Shown one piece after another: positions 23,779 through 35,071 of a stretch of DNA of 64,000 bases. The position numbers were made by a program, and so were the translations under genes. The notes under the pieces were generated by a model. It had not been told where the DNA came from. It ran no database searches and worked only from the letters and a program-made list of their open reading frames with translations. Every line of letters begins with the position of its first letter. The stretch's first letter is position 1. Source of the DNA: Tetrahymena elliotti 4EA (lineage: Eukaryota > Ciliophora > Oligohymenophorea > Hymenostomatida > Tetrahymenidae); the NCBI GenBank assembly GCA_000231825.2, contig JH720317.1, positions 908,407 through 972,406 on the forward strand, written 5' to 3'.

Positions 23779-26700
23779 TCAGGGGGCTTTCCATTTTAGT
23801 TGAGTCTTACATTTTAAGCACCAAGCTGATTTTTTTTAATTATCTTCTCCTTTATCATATTCATTTTTATTTTTAAGCTAATTTAAAATGTAAGTATTAT
23901 TTTTAATATAATTTTCGTATTCTAATTATCCTATTTTTTCAAGGGAAATTTATATTTTGTTCATGTATTCTTCAAGTTTCTATGGAGAAAAAGATCCTAG
24001 TAATTTTAATAGATTTGCTTTTTTCTTTTGTAAGTATAAACTAAAGGGGAAAGCAAGTAAGAAAATAGTTAAAGCTCCAATGACTGTGATAAAAATTTAG
24101 ATGCTTTAGTCCTTCTTAATAAATTCAAAATAAGACTGATTTTGAGAAAGAATATAAGATTAAATTTTATCTTAAGATTCTTCAAAGACAAAAACATTTC
24201 CATAAACAACAGTCATCTAAAATTAGATATCAGAAGTTGTGTATAAATTATCTATTTTAAGTATTAATTAATTTGACTAAAGTAATTTTGAATAGGTTTA
24301 TTCGGTGGCAAAGTTAAACATATCAAGTGCAATTTAAAAAGATTTGCTTAACTTGTTAAAAATAATGTTGCTTGATAAAACATTTTGTTTATCATCAAAA
24401 TGAAAATAAACAGTACTAGAGATAAGAATCCAAATAGACAGAATTCCAAAATATCCAATCAGCTTCGAAAAAGTATTTAACTTTGTTCTAGTAATTTATT
24501 TAGCAAGAAGTTTCTTTTTATTATACAATTTTTCAGATTTCTTTGAACTTAAACTTTCAATAACAACTTCTTCCTTATTACAGTGAACTGAAGAGTTTTG
24601 AGAGTTAGTTTTTTCATTCTAATCTTTATTCCCAAAATTCAAATAATTATAAACAACCGAATATTTTCTGCTTTCATTAATAGGAGAATATTGTCTGTTT
24701 TCTTAAAAAAGATATTAAATTGTTTTAAGTCTGAGTGTTGGACTTGAAATTTAGGCCTATTGTTATTAATATTAGAGAATCCTATTAGTAAATAATTCAT
24801 TTTCTGCATTTGTAGATAAATCATTTCTTGAAGTATAAGGAGATATACAACCAAGAGTACGAGTAAAAGTTGTTATGTTAATTAAATTATTTTATTATTA
24901 TTTTTTTTAATTTGGAGAAAGAGGGATAGAATTTTATTTTTCCATTCTGATTTTTTCCAGATCTTCTAAAGAAAATTATTTTGACGTTAGTTTTCATGTC
25001 CCTCTTCTTCTTCTTCTTCAAAAACATGGGAAGTTTATTCTTTAGAATTATAATAAGGCAATAAACTAGCTCACTAGCTCTGAGAATTAGAAGAATTCAT
25101 CCATAAATCACCAAGTATTTATTTATTTGTTTTTCTTTTTTAAAATGGTTTTTGATTAGAGCTGTATATTGGTATAGAAACAGCTTGATTCATTGTAGGA
25201 AATATTTAAATTGAAGTAGGTTCAGAGATCAATTAAGATATTTTCCTTTTTTTCTCTCTACTATCAAGAGGGCTGCTATGAAAGGAATCTCTTTTTTTTA
25301 CAAATTCTAAAGAATTACTTTCTAATTTTTCCCAAAAGTTTTCAAATTAATAATTTAGAATATATTTTGACACATCGTTTGAATCAATTTATATCTAAGA
25401 GTATGTGTATTTAGTAAAAAGAATCAAATCTTAATACTATTTATTTTAATTCTAGCTTTCTTTTCTATTTTTTTTGCTTCTCTTAATTTTAAATATTCCA
25501 TATATATTATAATATGAATTCTTTTCATTCTCGATCTCCAAATCCAGGTCTATAACATCTTTTATATTTATGTCTTGAAGTTATCCTTTTATTTTTAAAA
25601 AAAAATTTTAAAATGAGACTAAAAAGTATTTTTATATTTTCGTTCAGCTTCATCAAACTGAAAGGGTGATACTTGGTCTTAAGCATTAAGACCTTAAAAC
25701 AAAAATTATCCAATAAAGTATTTTGCATGAAAATTACTTAAAAAAATTGTTAATATCTGGACACATATTTAAAATATAAATTAGAATAAAAGGGTGGTGC
25801 TTGCTTGGTCTTTGGTATTAAAATCAAAACTAACCAATATGAAGAATTTTGAAAAAAAATTTTAATTCTGAGGAAGTCAAACCACATTTTTAAATAATAT
25901 GTGAGAATTTAGTTAATAATTCAGAGGGGTTGTATGATTTGTGAACCAAAAAAGTTATCTGTGACTTTTTCTATATTCTGTCCTTTGTACTTTTTTATAA
26001 AATGTTTTGGTTTTTATTTAAGATTTTAATGAAAAAATGGATTGTATTTACATGTTAGCATAAAAGAAGAAATACAGTTTTTTTCGGTAAATTATTAAAT
26101 ATATTTACTGTGGATTTTACTCATTTGTTTAGGCATTAAAGTGCAGAGAGGTTTTCCGATTGCAAATTTAACTTGCATTTCAAATATTTTTGAAAAATGT
26201 TGTGATACTTTCAAGATTTAATTTTCTTTATCAGAAAGAGACACATATATGGAACAGCTATTTTATGAAAATACATCTATATTTTGACTATTAAAGGTAA
26301 TAGCTTCTTTTCTTTTTCCAAGCAATTTCTTTTATAAATTCAAGTCTTCTTAACTGAAAAAATTAATTTAAGAATTAAAAATATTGGAATAAAATTAGAG
26401 TTCTTCGCTTGCAGGATTTTAGTTGATTAATTTTTTTTGCTAAATAGCTAGTTCTTGGATGTAAGTTAAATTATTTTTAGATTTTTCCTCTAGCTCTCTT
26501 AAATGGAGGTAACCAGAGCATAGGTAATCAATATACTCTTTCTATCTTAACAAATGATTTGATAATTTGACTTTGAACTCTGAAAAATTTTCATCAAATT
26601 AGATAGGAAGTAAAATAGGGAGAGGCTTGTAGTTGGAAGTAAAACTAGTTTAGTTTATTGTTTTTCTGAAGAGGATTGTATTTAGTTTATTTTAAACTCT

Positions 26701-26820
26701 CCATTATAACAAATTGAAAAAGAATAATTTGTATGATTTATTTTACTAGTTTATTTCTTGTATAATAGAGTAAAGTAAGCTTAAAGTTTTGGGTGGGTAA
26801 AGCTATTCAATTACAAGAAA
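23779..26820 (-). pseudogene. PAS-domain, two-span membrane protein, broken gene
   Basis: Read right to left. At 25921-26820 a long frame has a cytosolic segment (FRKTINQTSFTSNYKPLP) then a PAS-like block (NIDVFSQNSCSIYVSLSD, FAIGKPLCTLMPKQMSKIH) of the type found in large ciliate PAS membrane proteins. At 25400-25735 comes QFDEAERKYKNTF, at 25071-25400 FENFWEKLESNSLEF, ending in an in-frame TGA at 25071. The same frame continues into a poly-Glu tract, then a frame change near 24985 leads to a last block with two membrane spans (GYFGILSIWILISSTVYF and FITVIGALTIFLLAFPF) around a 130-residue outer loop, ending at 23779. The 5' end is missing. The lesions suggest a pseudogene; unrecognised introns could explain some of them. 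Confidence 0.6.
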
Positions 26821-28438
26821 TTATATATAACATTTTTAAATATATTTTTTTGCTATTTCATAAAAACTTTCATGTTTAAATTGGTAAATTTAACTAAATA
26901 AGAAATCAGGATATTTCAAAAATATAAAATTTTATTAATACAACGAATTGATTCTTAAGGCAAAGTTTTTTATTTCAAATGGTATAAATATTAATTTCAC
27001 ATTAACATTCAATTTATTTTAAGCTAATAAATAGTTGTTATTTACTTTTATATTATAATTATCAATTTTACCTGAAATAAAAATTTAAATGCATTAATAA
27101 TATTAAATCTTTATTGGTCTTGTTTGATTGATTGTAAAATAAAGTATGTGGGTGTGTGTTTGGTTTAGTATATGGTAAAATGTATTCATATTAAGTAATA
27201 ATAATTTTTTTGATGTGAGGTATTATTGAGTCTAATAATTTAAAATTTAATTACTTTTAAGAAGTAGAACTAACTAGCTAACTAATTAACTTATTTTCTA
27301 TTAATATATTTTTTTTGATCTATTTTTAAAAGCAAATAGTTATTAAAAATTTTAAGAGAAAACTGTAATTTTGACAAGCGAATATTAATTTATTAGGTTT
27401 ATATTTGATAGAAAGATTTCATCAATTGAATAACAAATATATTTGACTATTTATATTAAGTCTTTGCTTTTTTTAATTTATTTGCATCGAAAATAAATAT
27501 AAATTATGCAGAAGCTAACAAATAAATCTTCATTGACTAAGACTTTAGGTATTTCATTATTTAAGACCAATTTAATAGTGATCTCCCAATATTAGATTTT
27601 CAAATACATTATTTATATGTTAAATGCCTATTAATTCATACATTTATGAATAAACTCAGAAACGAAAACCCTATTGAGAAAAACTTAAAAAAGGAAGAAG
27701 AAAAGTATTTTATTTTGAATCATTTATACAAAAATATTATTTAGTCATTAAAAGAAAATAAATAATTTTAGTTTTGAATAAATATTAAGTTACATATTAA
27801 TTGAAGAATGTGTGGGTCTAAAATTATTTTGCAAACTTGAAAACATTATGTTAAAATAAAATGTTTAATTTGATAATAATAAAAAAATAAGATTATTTTA
27901 TAAAAAAGCTACTTCATTAAAATTATTAATTAGTATCTAACATCATAATATTCAGTTTAATTATGAATTTTGATAATACAAATCTGTCTTCATTTTAATT
28001 AAAATTTATTTGGATATTTTTTTAAATCAAATAAATGGAAATTTTCATAAATATTTATTTTTTGTAGGTTTTTTATGAATTTCTGTTTTAAACTGAAAAC
28101 AAATTTTGAGTGCTTTTTTAATATTAACTATTGTTATTTATTCAATTAAAGTTACTCTTTTTTATTAATTTTATTTAAAAACACAATTTGGTTTTTGATA
28201 AAGTCTGATTTAAGTATTCTACTGTATTTATATTGACAGTTTTTCATTTTAAATATAATAATAGATAATTTAAAATAGATTTTTATATTTATTCAGGGAC
28301 AGCTATTATTCATGTAAAATGTGGCTACAAGAATAGTTTGACAATATTTTCTGATTGTATTAATATCAAAAATCAGAAACTTAATTTGTGGATGTAAGAT
28401 AATTAATTAGAAATAAAAAAAGTTACCATCAAAAAGAA
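26821..28438. other. Intergenic, no gene recognised
   Basis: Low-complexity AT-rich sequence between the PAS gene and scramblase copy 2. It may hold the missing 5' end of the PAS gene, but I could not trace exons. Confidence 0.5.
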
Positions 28439-29458
28439 ATGAGTTTTTAGTATTCCTAATTTAATGAATAAAATGCCTTGAATGACCAAGGTTATTAGTA
28501 ACAATAACAATCTTAGGCATCTATTTAACTGCAACAGTTTGGAAATAATCCATAAAATGCATATTAATAGGTAGATAGTTAGGATCATATCTAAGGAGAA
28601 CCCATAGTAAATTATCCCTATTAAGGATAATAAGTAGTCAACTATCCAAATGCTCATTTGTAGATTCCTTAGAATACGATTCTAGTTCCTATTTAAAATC
28701 CTCTGCAAAGGCTAGCAGACTGTTAAGGAATTTTTATACAATAAAAACTCGAATTACTTACTGTGTTAACAGGATTTTAACAAGAAAATGTCTATAAAGT
28801 TTTTTAGGCTGATGAAAATGGGCTATAAGTTGGTACCTCTCCTATGTTTTTATGTAAAGAAAATAGTGAGTGTATCTAGCGTTTATTCTTGAAAGGTGAT
28901 ATGAGGGTATTTAATATGAGTGTTACAAATGAAACTGGGGCTGCTATGAGCGGATAAACAGTATCTACCCCCTTTTTGGCTCTTGAGAGACCTTTTAAAT
29001 GCACATTTTTTGGCTATAATCGTCCAGTGCTATCAGTTTATTATATTGAAAATGGATCTAAAGTTCTTTATGGCTATATAAGAAATCCATTTTAATGCTG
29101 TGAACTTGATTGTGATATCTTTGATGCTAATGACTAATTAAAGTATGTCATTAAAGGTAAATGCTGTCAATTAGGGCTTATTTGTAGAGGACTTCCTTGC
29201 AATTCCTGCTAAGAATATGAATTTATAGTGCGAAATGCAAGTGGAGAAATACAGACAAGATTGTTAAAAAAATCACCTGGATTTCTAAAGTCTTATATAA
29301 GCAATTGTGATAACTTTTCTATGGGTTTCCCATTAGACTCTACCCCACAAGAAAAAGCGTTGTTGTTATCTGCTACTATATTTTTAGATTACATGTATTT
29401 TGAAAATAAAGAAACAAGAAATAACAAAGCTTAGAATTTACCAAAAATAATATTCTGA
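28439..29458 (+). CDS. Phospholipid scramblase family protein, copy 2
   Basis: Intact, intronless, 339 residues. Residues 1-95 are Gln/Asn-rich (MSFQYSQFNEQ, QQQQSQ, LQQFGNNPQ), then the scramblase domain: a conserved start (NPLQRLADCQGIF, LTVLTGFQQENVYKVF), LALERPFKCTFFGYNRP, the cysteine cluster CCELDC, CCQLGLICRGLPCNSCQEY, the calcium-site-like CDNFSMGFPLD (compare DADNFGIQFPLD in animal PLSCR proteins) and the C-terminal hydrophobic FLDYMYFE. Family members are palmitoylated at Cys clusters and scramble lipids in response to calcium. The DNA copy at 21685-22754 is very close; 39046-40143 is a more distant paralog. Confidence 0.92.
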
Positions 29459-29639
29459 ATAATTAAGAAAGACACTAAATTACTTTTTGATGGTTCTTTA
29501 TTGATAAAAGTTTAAAGAAAATACAAATAGTTTATTAATTGAATAAATTTCTTCAAAATCATCACATTAAAATATGTAGCCCTTATTCATTCTGAATAGC
29601 TATATTCAAAAGGGAAAAAATTCTTTATTTTGCATGTCT

Positions 29640-29960
29640 TCAATTTTTATATTGAGCATTACTTATTTTGTAAAGAACAAACAATTTTTGCTTATCATTT
29701 GATATTAGACCAGTATTTATTGACCATCTTCAATGAATTTTTTGATTAATTAGTTACTGATTAGAGGTTAAATAACAAGAAACCCTAATAAAAGTAATGT
29801 AAAGACTATATGATACCATATTTACAATTAAAAACTACTAAAGCTGACCATTTATCTTGTCCTTCTCTTTTTTTTATTTAATTTAAAACTATTTATTCAT
29901 TTTTAGAGGGCTTTCAATTTTATTTTAGCTTGGATTTAAGAGTCAAGTTGATTCTGTTAA
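29640..29960. repeat. Copy of the 3' flank of scramblase 1 (matches 23530-23860)
   Basis: Shared pieces include GCTTATCATTTGATATTAGA and TTATCTTGTCCTTCTC. In the first copy this flank holds, on the minus strand, the last codons of the PAS membrane gene (ending 23779). Here the same tail is present but cut off near 29960, so the duplication carried a truncated end of the neighbouring gene. Nothing else is seen from 29961 to 30367. Confidence 0.65.
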
Positions 29961-30367
29961 AATTTCAACTTAATTCTAAATGTATGTATTATATTGAAAT
30001 ACCGCCCTTATCTGGCTTTGCTGTAAATTTAATTTTGGTAACCTCCTTAAGTACAATATTTTTTATTTTTCTTAGCATTAATTAAAAATGATTAATTTAT
30101 CATGTGTTTTTTATTTTTTATTTATATTTTTTTTAATGGAATTTTAACCAATCTTTAGTTAAGAGTGAAATATCAAAGAAATTAATTTAGTTTGTAAAAA
30201 AGATCTATAATTGGCTATACTCCATATTATTAATAGCGATAATCAGTTAAATTCAATTTTTTTTAATTTCACAAAAATTTTGTTTGCAGAAGTCAAACTA
30301 ATTTTTCATATTATTAATTAATTAATGTTGAATTTAATTTTGAAACAAATTTATTAAAAAAAAATAA

Positions 30368-32184
30368 ATGTCGGTTTAAAATATAAAACTTTTTACAAAT
30401 TTCACTGATGTATTTCAATTTCTTTTGAAATATCAATATATTTTAACTTTTTTTAAAAAAAAAGTTACTTAGCTCTAATTTAGCTTGCTACTAAAATCTA
30501 GATATAAATTTCATGTAAAATTAATTGTAGTTTAAAATAATTAAATCTATATTTTTATGTTTTTCTCGTTCAACATTTCTTGAATTAATATTTATTTTTA
30601 TTATTTTTTAAAAGGTATAATACTAATGAAATAGATGCATAAAAATTATTCTCTGAATTAGCAAAATGCTTTAATCTCTAAACTTTGACTCTAAATCTTT
30701 AGTAAAATTAGTGTTTCAATATTAACTATGCAATTTTGTAATTCATAAAAATGATTTTAATTTATGAGCTTTGATTGACTAATTTGGGTTGATTTACTAG
30801 ATTAAACTACCTTATTTATTAATTCATTTTTATTGCTTTTTTCGTATTTAATTCAAATTTTTATATTTTACTCTTTCCTTTTAATATTTCTTCACACAAT
30901 ATTTATTTTTATAATTTTGTAAAAGTGGCAATAATATTGGCGAAATGGGTGTGTAAAAATTAGGATCTGAGTTAGTAAAGTGCACTAATCTCTAAACTTT
31001 GACTCTAGAACTTGGGTAAAAATATTGTTTCAAAGAGTTTTGGAGTGAATAAAATTGATATTAATTTATAAGTTACTGACAAGTTGACTGACTAATTTAG
31101 GTGTGTTGTCTTGATATTTTTTTGGCTTGCTCATTTATTTATTGTTTTCATATTTAATTCATTTTTCTCTTTCTTTTCTATTTTATTTTGATACTTTTTT
31201 AAAAGATGCAATTATATTGGTGAAATGGGAGCATAAAAATTAGGATTTGAGTTAGCAAAATGCTCTAACCTCTACACTTTGGGTCTTTACCTATCGTAAA
31301 AATAATTTTTCAATATAATTAGAATTTGAGAATCTATTAAAAAGATTTTAATTTATGAGCTGCTAACTGACTACTTTGGGTTAGTTGGCTCACTTATTAG
31401 CTTTCCATAAATCTTTATTTGTTGTTTTCACTTTTAACTAAAATTTATATTATTTTCTCATTTTTAAAAATATTTTTTTAATCTATATTTATTTAAAATT
31501 TTTTTTTAAGTTGTAATCGAATTGGTAAAATGGGACTATAATAATTAGGATTCGAGTTAGCGAAATGCCCTAATCTCTAAACTTTGACTTTAAATCTTAT
31601 GTAAAAATAATTTTTCAATATTAATTATGCATTTCAAAATGAATAAAAAGGATTTTAATTTGCTACTGACTGACTAACTTACTAATTTGGGTTTGATATT
31701 TATTTATTTGCTAGCTAATTCATAAATTTTATATTTTTATTTTCATATTTAATTAAAATTTTTTTTTCTCTCTTTTCTTTTTATATTTCTTTGTACCATA
31801 TTTATTTTTTTCATTTTTAAAAGGTTGAATAATATTATCAAAATGACTATTTATAAATTAGGATATGAGTTAGCAAAATGCTCTAAGCTCTAAAATTTGA
31901 CTCTAGAAATTTGGTAAAATAGTGTTTCAAAATTAATTATGCATTTTAGAATGAATTAAAAGGATTTTAATTTATGAGTTAGTTATTGACTAGCTTATTA
32001 ATTTGTATTGGTTAATTAGATATTTTTTTAGCTCACTTAGTTTTTCTCTTTCTTTTTAATGTTTCTTTATTCTATTTTAATTATTTTTAAAAGGTTGAAT
32101 CATATTACTTAATAATTCACAATTTAAGGATTATAATCAGAATTTACAAAGGCAAAAAGACTAGTCACTATTAAATTAAATTGA
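30368..32184 (+). CDS. Leucine-rich-repeat protein 1 (8 exons, 209 aa)
   Basis: Exons 30368-30409, 30465-30514, 30615-30701, 30926-31015, 31206-31295, 31511-31600, 31824-31913 and 32094-32184 join in one frame to 209 residues. Exon 1 is MSVQNIKLFTNFTD; exon 2 is a half repeat. Each later exon is one LRR of 29-30 residues, with consensus NNIGEMGVQKLGSELAKC and TNLQTLTLEL following (RNI type, predicted helix then strand). The internal repeat exons are 90 nt except the first (87), all begin with one base after AAAG and end two bases into a codon before GTAAAA: every intron but the first is phase 2. The last exon ends LVTIKLN and TGA. No signal peptide; probably a cytosolic binding protein. Ligand unknown. 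Confidence 0.85.
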
Positions 32185-32969
32185 TTACTTTTAATGAAAT
32201 GGCATATTTGATTTATTTTTCAATGATCTTTTGATCAATTTAATTATAAAGCTAAAAATAAATAATTTTCCTTTAATATTAAAACTTATTTATCTTAAAT
32301 TCTTTTTATTTAAATTAAACAAATTGATTTATTACTTTTAAAAATTAAAATTAACCTTTTACTTAAGAATATACAGATATTTAATTTATAGTAGCTTGTT
32401 ACCTAAGAATTTTAATCAAAATATTAAAAACTCAAGTGTGATAATTATTAATTATTATCACGGTGTCTAAATAATTTAATATGATACATGGTGTCATATT
32501 ATTAACAATTATCGGAATTTTCTACAATTAATAAATAATGATTGTTCTTTAAAAAGTATTATTAAAAAATATATTTCTTTTATAAAATTAATTTATTTTT
32601 TTATTTTTTAAGATGACAAATTCATTTTTTTCAATTAGTCTATTTTGGGAAAGAATGATAAAAGAAAGCTTTTGTTGAATTAAATTTGATTAATTTCTTT
32701 TTTTAATTAAAGAATGTTAAATGAATTAAATTTGCATTAGACTTAAGCAGTAAATTATCCTTAATATTTTTTTAAAAATTGAATGTTAGATCAAACCATA
32801 AACAAAAAGTTGAAATACTATATTTTACTATTTTACAATTAAGAATATTTTCGCATTTAAATACATTTGCCAAGAAAAAAAAAATATCTATATAAATTTA
32901 ATAGGCAAATACAAAAAGAAAGTTTGAGTTTTAGTTATATTTGAATTTATTTATTTCATTCATTTTTGT
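32185..32969. other. Intergenic, no gene recognised
   Basis: AT-rich spacer between two genes that converge here. A near palindrome at 32478-32502 (TAATATGATACATGG and its arm) is the only feature noticed. Confidence 0.55.
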
Positions 32970-33332
32970 TCAACAAGGATATACAATTACATTTTTAATT
33001 TCAGAGAATCCGTTATTCATTGTAGTATATTGCTCTGCTAAATGACTTAAGCAATTAGTTTTTAGCTAATCCAAAATAGGTCCTGTATCACCTATTTTAG
33101 TAAAGGTAATACTAAATTACAAAGGCTAATAGCAGGTATTTTGGACCCACACAGAGTACTTCAGAAAAGGTCTTGTGCCAGTTACTTTAGTAAAAGATCT
33201 CAAGCAGTCTTTTTAGTCTGTTATCTCACCTTCTAAGTAAGTAGATTCACTATTGCTTGTATACATAACAAAATAAGTAGCAGATATCAGCAAAGCTACA
33301 GTAAATAATATGTAAATGTTTACCTATTTCAT
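32970..33332 (-). CDS. Small secreted protein, 120 aa
   Basis: Intronless frame ending in TGA. Residues 1-26 are a clear signal peptide (MKQVNIYILFTVALLISATY). The mature part has cysteines in QKDCLRSF, QNTCYQP, TNCLSHL and the C-terminal YPC, so two disulfides are possible. The middle (LKYSVWVQNTC, FSITFTKIGDTG) looks beta-stranded. No family is recognised and the protein is unrelated in sequence to the 8-cysteine prepropeptides. GC content is above that of the flanks, which supports coding. Probably exported or lumenal; function unknown. Confidence 0.65.
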
Positions 33333-35071
33333 ATTTTTATTTCTGTAAGATTTTATTTTCTTTATTGAATTATTGATTATATTTTTATTTGCTCAATTAT
33401 GCAAAATAAGGTATTTAATAATTGTTGAATGATTAATAAAAGATTATTTATAGTAAGCTGAGAAATAATACATAAGAAATTTTTATACAATTAAACAACA
33501 TTTCTTGATAAAATCAATTTAAAATTTTAATTTTAATTCTCCCATTGAAGTAAAAATCTTAAAAAAATTATTTTTTTTCATTAAAAAATCTAATTATATT
33601 CTAACATAAATATGATAAAAGAAGGATATTTCTAAATTTCTTATGTTATAGTCTAATTCTTTTATTAACTTTTATTAATTAATTCTAATTTTAATAATCA
33701 AGCTATAAAAAAAGGTTTATTTTTGTAACTTAAGTATTCTTATTGTAAAGAAAAACTGTTAATCATCTTTATAATTAGTTTTCCCTATTTGGGTATTTGG
33801 GGATAGATTATGGTAAAAAAAACAAAATCATTAGATGGGATAAGTTTATCAAAGCTTTTGTTTGATCTTTCCACAAAAATTAAAAAATTTTAGTCAAGTA
33901 GAAAAAAATGATTTTTCAAACATAATAAAATTAAAATGATTCTATCTTTCAAAATTTTTATTTTTTAATTATTTATTTATGTAGATTTTTCTTAAATTAA
34001 TTATTTATTATCCGAGTCCAACAAAATTATTAATTTTTTTTTGCTCTTTTTATTAGACTGATTGCTAATACTGTAAAGATAAGCTATTCATGCTTAGAAT
34101 AAATCACAAATTTTTAAAATCTGAAAAATTAAAATGAACAAAGAAAAGCTAGGTTTTAAAAATTCTATTAATTTAAAAATCAGGAATAATTTGTGCTAAA
34201 ATTTTTTCTCACTAACTTTTTATTTTATGACCAATCAAAATATTTCAAACAAAATCTATCAAAAAAAGTCTAAAATAAAAATTAAATTTTATTTAATGAT
34301 AAAAAAAACATAGATTTTTTTATTAAGTACTGAAGCTAAATTAACAAATTTTTTCATTTATTTTTGATAAAAAGTCAAGAAAAAAATAGAAATTTCATTT
34401 CATTCAAAAAATTTAATAGATTTATTTCACAAAGAAAAACAAAAACCAAACTGATTCTTCATCTTTTGATCTACAAAATTCTTTGATTAATTTTATTTTT
34501 ATTCAATTTTTAACAAGAAGTATTTAAAAATCTTCATAATTAAAGACTATTTTTTTATTATCTAATTGAGTTAAATGTTTTTAAAAAACCTTTCTGTTGT
34601 TTTAGTAAAGAAGATAATTGAGGTTGCATAAACTTAGTAATCATTCGAATGCAAAATTAATTCATACTTTATTCTAAAGTTTCTCCTAATTGATAAGGAG
34701 AGGAAGTGACGTAGTTAGCTGATTCTTCAGTTTCTAATTTGAGAATGGGAATTTTATGGTACTAGTTTTTTTTGCGTAATCATTAAAAAGAAGACTTAAA
34801 AAATGATGAAAATAAGATTTTACAAATTTTTTTGTTTATTTCTCATTTAAAATTAAGTAATCTAATTTTTGCCAGAAATCATTAGATATTTTTTGTGTAA
34901 TTGTACTTTAATTTATTTGAGAAAGTTAATCAAATATTTTTTTATAATTATTAATTAATTTTTTGTTATTGTAGTTAATATAAATTTATTTGAGAAAGTT
35001 AATCAAATTTTTTTTTATAATAATTATTAATTCAAAAAGAATAAAAAATTAAGAAAATTAAAAACAATAAA
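33333..35071. other. Intergenic with a short tandem duplication
   Basis: No gene recognised. At about 34905-34965 and 34980-35035 a unit of some 75 bp is repeated (TTTGAGAAAGTTAATCAAAT in both), just upstream of LRR gene 2. Confidence 0.55.

Noticed and set aside
30600..32100. CRISPR-like or satellite array
   Set aside because: The regular spacing of about 300 bp is explained by LRR exon duplication.
32478..32502. Near-perfect palindrome
   Set aside because: Two mismatched pairs and no context; weak on its own.
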